From UKL13-3 sp044353855 (lineage in GTDB: Bacteria > Bacteroidota > Bacteroidia > UKL13-3), in the NCBI GenBank assembly GCA_044353855.1, contig JBILBF010000001.1:248001-312000 (forward strand): a stretch of 64,000 bases of DNA. Direction: 5' to 3'. The notes below the pieces were generated by a model, which saw only the letters and a program-made list of their open reading frames with translations, did not search any database and was not told the origin of the DNA. Shown here one piece after another: positions 9,201 to 16,298 of this stretch. Position numbers and translations under genes: made by a program. Position 1 is the first letter of the stretch. Each line of letters opens with the position of its first letter.

Positions 9201-11120
9201 AACATAACGCCTACTACCGATTTTGCCACCTTAAGTTGTGTGCAAAGCGATACCATGCAAATTAGGGTTATTGATGCTCCTGAGTTAAATGCTGGTAATG
9301 ACTTAACTATTTGTAAAAACTCATCATTACTCCTGCTTTCCGATACCGCTAAGCCTACTATTAACGGATTCCCTATTGCTCCCGGTAATGGTTTTTGGAC
9401 TGCCCCTATTCCCAATGCTAATTTAAACAATACCGCTATTAAAGATTCACAATCTTTTGTTGCTACGGCTCCGGAGGTTAATATCGGTTCGGGTTCTTCT
9501 TCCGTTGCTTACAAATTATACTACAGCGATAACTCTACGGGGTGTTTAGTCAGAGATAGTATAACCCTTACCGTTGGTCGTGTGCCGTCAGTAAGTGTGG
9601 TATACAACGATAAAGTAGCCGACTCCTTTTATGTTTGTAAAACCAATACCGTATTGTTTAGGGTAAAGGCTACCAATGCAAATGGTGTTTGGGGTGAACC
9701 CGCTAACGTAACAGCCAAAACTAGCACAACCTATAGTGGTACGCCTGCCTTTGGGGCTAACCCGGGTGCGGGTGGTGGAAACCCACAAGCTTTATTTGAT
9801 GCTAACCTTGCTGCGCCTGGTGGATATCCTTTATCCGTTAGGTATAAAGACAATACCGTTGTTGCGGGGAATGGTTGTTTTGCTACTGCTACCAATTTTA
9901 TTCATGTGCTGAAAGAACCTACTATTGGTATCATTACCGCTGAGCCTATTTGTACCTATGATACAATGGCGGCTGCATCTGTAAACCCTGCCCCTGATAC
10001 TCCTTTTAATTATACTTGGACAACTGCGGGTGATGGTAGTTTTTACACCAATGATACGCCTAACGTAAACTACAAAGTAGGAGCTACCGATAAATCTTTG
10101 GGACAAACCATACTCACCGTTACGACTAGCAAAAGACTTTTGCAAATTGGCACAAATGGTGATGTATGCCCTATTGTGACCACTAGCGCACCTTTGTTTA
10201 TTTACCAAGCACCTACTGCCCAAATACAAGCTATTGACGATAGAGGATGTGTGCCCTTTACTGGTAAATATATTGCGTTATCTACCGGAATTAGTGGCGT
10301 GAGTTATAACTGGGAATGGGAAAATGAACCGGGTATTATTGATTCGGATTTAGACTCTATTACTACCCGATTAATGGGCTCGTATGACCCAAGTGTTAAT
10401 GGTACCTATAAAGTTCGTGTGGTTGTTTCTAAAACCAATGGAAACACCATTTGCCTTAACCGTAGTAACTGGTTGCCTATGTATGCTAGGGCTATTCCAG
10501 TTGCAGACTTTAGCGTGAACCCGCCAACTAAAGAAACGACTATTGCTAAGCCGTTTTTTGATTTTACCAACCAGTCTTCTGTTATAGATAATAGTGCTCT
10601 GTCTTACTTATGGAATCTTGGTAAAGGACCCGACTTTACCAAACCTCAAGACAGGTTTTCAACTGAAGAAAACCCGCGTAATATTGAATACCCTGCTGAT
10701 ACAGCCTGTCCTAAAATTAAGTTAAACGTTACAACCGAATTTGGCTGCGTGGACTCCACTGCTGATAGTGTTTGTATTAAACCCGATATTACTGTGTTTA
10801 TCCCTAATGCCTTTAGACCACATAATGCTGATGGTACTGGGGGCAGTAGCGTAAACTGTATTGAAGGTGAACAAGATTGTAACACCGTATTTAAAGTTGC
10901 TGCGGATGGACAACTGAGCATCGAAATATTTATCTTTAACCGTTGGGGGCAACTTGTTTACCAAAGTACTAATGCCAAAGAAGGATGGAATGGCCTAATT
11001 GACAACGGTAGAGACAATGGTACCATTTGCCCGCAAGATGTATATGTATACCAAGTTAATGCTACCAGCTTTAGTGGTAAAGCTTATAAATACTCAGGAT
11101 CTGTTACACTCCTGAGATAA
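6210..11120 (+). CDS. Giant secreted protein with gliding-motility/T9SS C-terminal domain (paralogue 1)
   Basis: 1636 residues. A signal peptide (about residues 1-31, ending GAFEAKA) precedes a Cys-rich head of about 430 residues that begins DHVMGSDITYKC. This start is common to many Bacteroidota gliding-motility-associated extracellular proteins. The long middle part consists of repeated Ig/PKD-like beta domains with motifs such as AGLDTAIC, AGPTVQWC and AGNDLTIC. The last ~100 residues form the CHU_C/TIGR04131-type sorting domain: VFIPNAFRPHNADG, then IFNRWGQLVYQS, WNG, and a final GSVTLLR. This predicts export by Sec and then T9SS, followed by surface attachment or release; adhesion is a reasonable but unproven role. 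Bases 7609 to 11132 appear identical to 12670-16193 in the next gene, whereas the head region is diverged. No strong terminator follows, so read-through into paralogue 2 is possible. Confidence 0.9.
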   Translation: MHKHIHQLVTHKFICLSLWVILLLGAFEAKADHVMGSDITYKCTGVPGQYEVTFSFYRACTGIEVCYPTICGGSCTRTLQVFGADPSCSTTQFGSITLQLASVRDVGINLDCPTAKNRCTNMNCVTPGTYEPAMERYEFKGNVNVGPTSGIPSTCCNVRFVFAECCRNAEISTGATWQNFYVDATVNRCLSLSPCNSSPELSNDPFAVMCGNENFIFNNGAIDPDFDSLSFAFAPALQGFNTPVTYNAPWSANTPMPWTGAANGQFPAGISCDPLSGDIMFKPVNASGVPFYGIMCIEVKQWKNINGVPTVIGTTRRDIQMVVLGSCPPNNPPFLVTDPPSAINPNSPKTSWEVCAGEQLCFTVAARDQDFNPPTRSDTTFLSWNGALASLGATFVPAYNPLTRRLPPPLGTGPRQDSFLFCWQPGDQYASNTPYYFTISGKDNRCPLPGRATRAFSIKVFGRADLTITKTNLACGRWKVAYTNNNIKRPPSSVIWNISSVPGDFGMTQNPYISVSPTPPTYFFSQGGQYLVILTANTVGPNNVPCTRVFYDTITVDTPIKVFKRDTFTCIGNSVQITAQARYGRPGIYTYRWFNTIRDTALLPLNNPFFTNPNHTVAPTLSRYYTVQARDQDGCRTHDSVRVIVKQLPVPTLIDSTRICFGDTFTLDPGNNGGNVRSFAWNTGDTSQIIMRSDSGRYVVTLTDTFNCVKRDTLSLFVNRKIIPKAGLDTAICFKDTATLRGLGGYQYQWRNLTSGTTISAKSYAANIRVSPAGAATPITYNYEVRAYLSYPDTTLKYLECSATDTIELTVRPLPILTRPASTQSCRNDGLVFLPGFGTNQGGAGNIAVWSYPQAPGAVITNSQIRIDSLKNVPSKDSNTAVFFNNWIQYKYTAPLSFGGCTSYDSANVRIYARPAVNAGPTVQWCENGGIFNITNNPGFKYEPLVAPPQGAELWTGPGISSTGSNPVRYTFNPLATGVVKGPGTFNIVNYEFTRTYNITPTTDFATLSCVQSDTMQIRVIDAPELNAGNDLTICKNSSLLLLSDTAKPTINGFPIAPGNGFWTAPIPNANLNNTAIKDSQSFVATAPEVNIGSGSSSVAYKLYYSDNSTGCLVRDSITLTVGRVPSVSVVYNDKVADSFYVCKTNTVLFRVKATNANGVWGEPANVTAKTSTTYSGTPAFGANPGAGGGNPQALFDANLAAPGGYPLSVRYKDNTVVAGNGCFATATNFIHVLKEPTIGIITAEPICTYDTMAAASVNPAPDTPFNYTWTTAGDGSFYTNDTPNVNYKVGATDKSLGQTILTVTTSKRLLQIGTNGDVCPIVTTSAPLFIYQAPTAQIQAIDDRGCVPFTGKYIALSTGISGVSYNWEWENEPGIIDSDLDSITTRLMGSYDPSVNGTYKVRVVVSKTNGNTICLNRSNWLPMYARAIPVADFSVNPPTKETTIAKPFFDFTNQSSVIDNSALSYLWNLGKGPDFTKPQDRFSTEENPRNIEYPADTACPKIKLNVTTEFGCVDSTADSVCIKPDITVFIPNAFRPHNADGTGGSSVNCIEGEQDCNTVFKVAADGQLSIEIFIFNRWGQLVYQSTNAKEGWNGLIDNGRDNGTICPQDVYVYQVNATSFSGKAYKYSGSVTLLR

Positions 11121-11132
11121 ATTTTTGAGGTA
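7609..11132 (+). repeat. 3.5-kb direct repeat, copy 1 (identical tract of the twin giant genes)
   Basis: From 7609 to 11132 every line compared matches 12670-16193 with a constant offset of 5061 and no indel. Overlapping open frames on other frames and strands also translate identically, so silent positions match too. The last difference on the left is A7608 versus T12669 (Thr versus Ser codon). The first on the right is C11133 versus A16194, 12 bases after the stop codon. Confidence 0.93.
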
Positions 11133-11214
11133 CTTTAGGTATATGGAGAGCTTAACTTTTTGTTAAATAAACAGCCTAATTTAAACTTAAGAAAATATTA
11201 AGATGACGAATTAC

Positions 11215-11222
11215 TAAATTTG
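11215..11222 (+). promoter_or_regulatory. Putative -7 element of the second giant gene
   Basis: TAAATTTG matches TAnnTTTG. It overlaps the TTG at 11220 that would give the longest open frame, which argues that translation starts downstream at ATG 11244. Confidence 0.38.
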
Positions 11223-11243
11223 AAATGTATTAAAAATACTATT

Positions 11244-14200
11244 ATGGATATTACAATTACACCCGCCCACAAAAGCAACAATTCATTTCAGCGTTTTGCT
11301 ATTGGATTGGGGATGCTTTTTTCCCTTTTGTTTGCAACATATTTTGATGCAAAAGCCAGTCACGTAGTAGGTAGTGATATTACCTATAAATGTACCGCTA
11401 CTCCAGGTATTTGGGAAATAACGTGCGTGCTTTACAGAGATTGTACTGGTATTCCTATTAGTAACTGTACTGGCGGCTGCGGTTCTTCTTGTACTGTAGA
11501 CGTTCAAATGTTTGGGGCAGACCCTGGTTGTGAAGGAACACCCGTTGGAGCTGGAACTGTAACTTGTACCTTAGATAATGTACGAGATGTAGACGCTAAC
11601 CCAGCTTGCCCTACTGCCAAAAATGTATGTACGTTGATGGGCTGTGTTACAGCAGGAACCTTTAACCCCTCTATTGAAAGATATGAATTTAAAGGTACCG
11701 TAAATCTTGGACCTTCTTCTGGTATACCTTCTAGTTGTTGTAATGTGCGCTTTTCATTTCAAGAATGTTGTCGTAATGGCGTTATTGCCAATAGTCTTCC
11801 CGGAAATTTTTATACAGAAGCTACCATCAACCGCTGTTTATCGTTAACGCCATGCAATAGCTCACCTGAGCTTACCAACGACCCTTATGCTATTATTTGT
11901 GCGAACGAAAATTTTGTGTTTAACAATGGTGCGCAAGATCCTGATTTTGATTCAGTCGCATACGAATTTACCCCTTCATTAGAAAACCGTAATAGCCCCG
12001 TAACATACAATGCCCCTTTTGCTGCAAACAAACCTATGCCTTGGACAGGTGCTTGGAACGGAACTTTTCCTGCGGGTATTAGTTGTGATCCAAATACAGG
12101 TGATATCATGTTTAAACCGGGTAATGCTGGATCACAAGATTTTGTTGGCATTATGGCTGTAAAAATGACTCAGTGGAAACTTATAAATGGTATTATGCAA
12201 ATTGTGGGTACTACCCGAAGAGATTTGCAAATGTACGTGCGACCTACTTGCCCGCCCAACAATCCTCCTTATTTAACAACCGATCCGCCAAATGCAGGTA
12301 ACCCCAACTCCCCTAAAACAAGTTGGGAGGTATGCGCTGGTGAACAACTTTGTTTCACCGTTTCTGCCCGCGATCAAGATTTTAATCCTCCGCTTAGGAG
12401 TGATACCACAAACTTAACTTGGAATCGGTCGTTAGCCACATTGGGAGCAACCTTTGTACCTGCATACAATCCGCTTACCCGCAGGCTTCAACCTCCTTTG
12501 GGCACTGGCCCTAGGCAAGATAGCTTTTTGTTTTGCTGGCAACCTGGCGACCAATATGCGAGTAATACCCCATACTATTTTACGGTAACAGGAAAAGATG
12601 ACCGCTGCCCTATTCCCGGCAGGGCCACTCGTGCCTTTTCGATTAAAGTTTTTGGCCGTGCCGATTTATCCATTACCAAAACAAACCTTGCCTGTGGCAG
12701 GTGGAAAGTTGCCTATACCAATAATAATATTAAACGACCTCCTAGCAGTGTTATTTGGAATATATCCAGTGTGCCCGGTGATTTTGGCATGACCCAAAAC
12801 CCCTATATTTCGGTCTCGCCTACACCTCCTACTTATTTCTTTTCGCAAGGAGGGCAATACCTCGTTATTCTCACTGCTAATACAGTTGGCCCCAATAATG
12901 TGCCTTGTACCCGCGTGTTTTATGATACCATTACGGTGGATACTCCTATTAAGGTGTTTAAACGTGACACCTTTACCTGTATTGGAAACTCGGTGCAAAT
13001 TACCGCACAAGCCCGATATGGCAGACCCGGTATATACACCTACCGCTGGTTTAACACCATTCGCGACACTGCCTTACTCCCCTTGAATAACCCCTTTTTT
13101 ACTAACCCTAATCATACTGTTGCACCTACTCTTTCGCGCTATTATACCGTGCAAGCTCGCGATCAAGATGGGTGTCGTACACACGACTCAGTTAGGGTTA
13201 TTGTCAAACAATTACCTGTGCCCACTTTGATTGATTCGACTCGGATATGTTTTGGCGACACCTTTACTTTAGACCCCGGTAATAACGGGGGCAATGTGCG
13301 TAGTTTTGCTTGGAACACCGGTGATACCTCCCAAATTATTATGCGTTCAGACTCGGGCAGGTATGTGGTAACTCTTACCGATACATTTAACTGCGTAAAA
13401 CGTGATACCTTATCTTTATTTGTGAACCGCAAAATTATTCCTAAAGCAGGGCTCGATACGGCCATTTGTTTTAAAGATACCGCTACCCTGCGTGGACTTG
13501 GTGGATACCAATACCAATGGCGTAATCTTACCTCAGGTACAACCATTTCTGCTAAAAGCTATGCCGCCAATATTCGTGTTTCGCCAGCTGGTGCTGCTAC
13601 TCCTATAACTTACAACTACGAAGTACGAGCTTACCTCAGTTACCCCGATACTACTCTCAAATACCTTGAATGCTCCGCTACCGATACCATTGAACTTACC
13701 GTTAGGCCATTGCCTATTCTTACTAGGCCTGCCTCTACTCAATCTTGTAGAAATGATGGTTTGGTGTTTTTGCCTGGTTTTGGTACCAACCAAGGAGGTG
13801 CCGGGAATATTGCTGTGTGGAGTTATCCGCAAGCTCCTGGGGCTGTTATTACCAATAGCCAAATACGTATTGATAGCTTGAAAAATGTGCCTTCTAAGGA
13901 TTCTAATACTGCTGTCTTTTTTAACAATTGGATACAATATAAGTACACTGCTCCACTAAGTTTTGGCGGTTGTACCAGTTACGATTCAGCTAATGTGCGC
14001 ATTTACGCACGACCTGCTGTGAATGCTGGACCTACTGTACAATGGTGCGAAAATGGAGGCATCTTTAATATTACCAATAATCCTGGTTTTAAATATGAGC
14101 CGCTTGTGGCTCCTCCTCAAGGTGCTGAACTTTGGACTGGGCCTGGTATTAGCAGTACCGGTAGTAACCCCGTGCGATACACTTTTAATCCGCTTGCTAC

Positions 14201-16181
14201 AGGTGTGGTAAAAGGACCAGGTACGTTTAATATCGTAAACTATGAATTTACCCGTACCTATAACATAACGCCTACTACCGATTTTGCCACCTTAAGTTGT
14301 GTGCAAAGCGATACCATGCAAATTAGGGTTATTGATGCTCCTGAGTTAAATGCTGGTAATGACTTAACTATTTGTAAAAACTCATCATTACTCCTGCTTT
14401 CCGATACCGCTAAGCCTACTATTAACGGATTCCCTATTGCTCCCGGTAATGGTTTTTGGACTGCCCCTATTCCCAATGCTAATTTAAACAATACCGCTAT
14501 TAAAGATTCACAATCTTTTGTTGCTACGGCTCCGGAGGTTAATATCGGTTCGGGTTCTTCTTCCGTTGCTTACAAATTATACTACAGCGATAACTCTACG
14601 GGGTGTTTAGTCAGAGATAGTATAACCCTTACCGTTGGTCGTGTGCCGTCAGTAAGTGTGGTATACAACGATAAAGTAGCCGACTCCTTTTATGTTTGTA
14701 AAACCAATACCGTATTGTTTAGGGTAAAGGCTACCAATGCAAATGGTGTTTGGGGTGAACCCGCTAACGTAACAGCCAAAACTAGCACAACCTATAGTGG
14801 TACGCCTGCCTTTGGGGCTAACCCGGGTGCGGGTGGTGGAAACCCACAAGCTTTATTTGATGCTAACCTTGCTGCGCCTGGTGGATATCCTTTATCCGTT
14901 AGGTATAAAGACAATACCGTTGTTGCGGGGAATGGTTGTTTTGCTACTGCTACCAATTTTATTCATGTGCTGAAAGAACCTACTATTGGTATCATTACCG
15001 CTGAGCCTATTTGTACCTATGATACAATGGCGGCTGCATCTGTAAACCCTGCCCCTGATACTCCTTTTAATTATACTTGGACAACTGCGGGTGATGGTAG
15101 TTTTTACACCAATGATACGCCTAACGTAAACTACAAAGTAGGAGCTACCGATAAATCTTTGGGACAAACCATACTCACCGTTACGACTAGCAAAAGACTT
15201 TTGCAAATTGGCACAAATGGTGATGTATGCCCTATTGTGACCACTAGCGCACCTTTGTTTATTTACCAAGCACCTACTGCCCAAATACAAGCTATTGACG
15301 ATAGAGGATGTGTGCCCTTTACTGGTAAATATATTGCGTTATCTACCGGAATTAGTGGCGTGAGTTATAACTGGGAATGGGAAAATGAACCGGGTATTAT
15401 TGATTCGGATTTAGACTCTATTACTACCCGATTAATGGGCTCGTATGACCCAAGTGTTAATGGTACCTATAAAGTTCGTGTGGTTGTTTCTAAAACCAAT
15501 GGAAACACCATTTGCCTTAACCGTAGTAACTGGTTGCCTATGTATGCTAGGGCTATTCCAGTTGCAGACTTTAGCGTGAACCCGCCAACTAAAGAAACGA
15601 CTATTGCTAAGCCGTTTTTTGATTTTACCAACCAGTCTTCTGTTATAGATAATAGTGCTCTGTCTTACTTATGGAATCTTGGTAAAGGACCCGACTTTAC
15701 CAAACCTCAAGACAGGTTTTCAACTGAAGAAAACCCGCGTAATATTGAATACCCTGCTGATACAGCCTGTCCTAAAATTAAGTTAAACGTTACAACCGAA
15801 TTTGGCTGCGTGGACTCCACTGCTGATAGTGTTTGTATTAAACCCGATATTACTGTGTTTATCCCTAATGCCTTTAGACCACATAATGCTGATGGTACTG
15901 GGGGCAGTAGCGTAAACTGTATTGAAGGTGAACAAGATTGTAACACCGTATTTAAAGTTGCTGCGGATGGACAACTGAGCATCGAAATATTTATCTTTAA
16001 CCGTTGGGGGCAACTTGTTTACCAAAGTACTAATGCCAAAGAAGGATGGAATGGCCTAATTGACAACGGTAGAGACAATGGTACCATTTGCCCGCAAGAT
16101 GTATATGTATACCAAGTTAATGCTACCAGCTTTAGTGGTAAAGCTTATAAATACTCAGGATCTGTTACACTCCTGAGATAA
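11244..16181 (+). CDS. Giant secreted protein with gliding-motility/T9SS C-terminal domain (paralogue 2)
   Basis: 1645 residues from ATG 11244; a TTG at 11220 would add 8 residues but sits inside a -7-like promoter box. After a hydrophobic signal segment (IGLGMLFSLLFATYFDAKA) comes a Cys-rich head starting SHVVGSDITYKC. The head is clearly homologous to that of paralogue 1 but differs at many residues and at most third codon positions. Around the segment NPNSPKTSWEVCAGE the DNA becomes a mosaic of matching and differing stretches. From base 12670 it appears identical to paralogue 1 through the PKD/Ig-like body and the CHU_C-type T9SS sorting domain. The predicted role is the same as for paralogue 1: a long surface-exposed or released protein. 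The head is the only part in which the two products differ substantially. It is followed by a strong hairpin terminator at 16214. Confidence 0.9.
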   Translation: MDITITPAHKSNNSFQRFAIGLGMLFSLLFATYFDAKASHVVGSDITYKCTATPGIWEITCVLYRDCTGIPISNCTGGCGSSCTVDVQMFGADPGCEGTPVGAGTVTCTLDNVRDVDANPACPTAKNVCTLMGCVTAGTFNPSIERYEFKGTVNLGPSSGIPSSCCNVRFSFQECCRNGVIANSLPGNFYTEATINRCLSLTPCNSSPELTNDPYAIICANENFVFNNGAQDPDFDSVAYEFTPSLENRNSPVTYNAPFAANKPMPWTGAWNGTFPAGISCDPNTGDIMFKPGNAGSQDFVGIMAVKMTQWKLINGIMQIVGTTRRDLQMYVRPTCPPNNPPYLTTDPPNAGNPNSPKTSWEVCAGEQLCFTVSARDQDFNPPLRSDTTNLTWNRSLATLGATFVPAYNPLTRRLQPPLGTGPRQDSFLFCWQPGDQYASNTPYYFTVTGKDDRCPIPGRATRAFSIKVFGRADLSITKTNLACGRWKVAYTNNNIKRPPSSVIWNISSVPGDFGMTQNPYISVSPTPPTYFFSQGGQYLVILTANTVGPNNVPCTRVFYDTITVDTPIKVFKRDTFTCIGNSVQITAQARYGRPGIYTYRWFNTIRDTALLPLNNPFFTNPNHTVAPTLSRYYTVQARDQDGCRTHDSVRVIVKQLPVPTLIDSTRICFGDTFTLDPGNNGGNVRSFAWNTGDTSQIIMRSDSGRYVVTLTDTFNCVKRDTLSLFVNRKIIPKAGLDTAICFKDTATLRGLGGYQYQWRNLTSGTTISAKSYAANIRVSPAGAATPITYNYEVRAYLSYPDTTLKYLECSATDTIELTVRPLPILTRPASTQSCRNDGLVFLPGFGTNQGGAGNIAVWSYPQAPGAVITNSQIRIDSLKNVPSKDSNTAVFFNNWIQYKYTAPLSFGGCTSYDSANVRIYARPAVNAGPTVQWCENGGIFNITNNPGFKYEPLVAPPQGAELWTGPGISSTGSNPVRYTFNPLATGVVKGPGTFNIVNYEFTRTYNITPTTDFATLSCVQSDTMQIRVIDAPELNAGNDLTICKNSSLLLLSDTAKPTINGFPIAPGNGFWTAPIPNANLNNTAIKDSQSFVATAPEVNIGSGSSSVAYKLYYSDNSTGCLVRDSITLTVGRVPSVSVVYNDKVADSFYVCKTNTVLFRVKATNANGVWGEPANVTAKTSTTYSGTPAFGANPGAGGGNPQALFDANLAAPGGYPLSVRYKDNTVVAGNGCFATATNFIHVLKEPTIGIITAEPICTYDTMAAASVNPAPDTPFNYTWTTAGDGSFYTNDTPNVNYKVGATDKSLGQTILTVTTSKRLLQIGTNGDVCPIVTTSAPLFIYQAPTAQIQAIDDRGCVPFTGKYIALSTGISGVSYNWEWENEPGIIDSDLDSITTRLMGSYDPSVNGTYKVRVVVSKTNGNTICLNRSNWLPMYARAIPVADFSVNPPTKETTIAKPFFDFTNQSSVIDNSALSYLWNLGKGPDFTKPQDRFSTEENPRNIEYPADTACPKIKLNVTTEFGCVDSTADSVCIKPDITVFIPNAFRPHNADGTGGSSVNCIEGEQDCNTVFKVAADGQLSIEIFIFNRWGQLVYQSTNAKEGWNGLIDNGRDNGTICPQDVYVYQVNATSFSGKAYKYSGSVTLLR

Positions 16182-16193
16182 ATTTTTGAGGTA
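12670..16193 (+). repeat. 3.5-kb direct repeat, copy 2 (identical tract of the twin giant genes)
   Basis: Second copy of the tract at 7609-11132, in the same orientation and at a fixed offset of 5061. The two copies are separated by 1537 bases that hold the end of gene 1's downstream spacer and the diverged head of gene 2. Such a pair is a substrate for deletion or gene conversion by homologous recombination. Confidence 0.93.
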
Positions 16194-16213
16194 ACCACTA
16201 CAATAACCATAGC

Positions 16214-16257
16214 ATAAAAGCGGCTGATAGAGTCTATCAGCCGCTTTTATTTTTTTT
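16214..16257 (+). terminator. Rho-independent terminator after the twin giant genes
   Basis: A perfect 17-base-pair stem (16214-16230 with 16234-16250) closes a 3-base loop and is followed by a run of T to 16257. It ends transcription of the 11244 gene and separates it from the amidohydrolases. Confidence 0.9.
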
Positions 16258-16298
16258 CACAGTTGAAAAAATGCTATTAATACTGTTATTTGCTATTA

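Noticed and set aside
11220..11243. TTG at 11220 as start of the second giant gene
   Set aside because: It overlaps a TAAATTTG promoter-like box, and ATG 11244 gives a better signal peptide.
7605..16025. Many open frames of 60-134 codons antisense to or out of frame with the two giant genes
   Set aside because: They are shadows of the long genes. Their pairwise identity at offset 5061 was used only as evidence that the DNA itself is identical.
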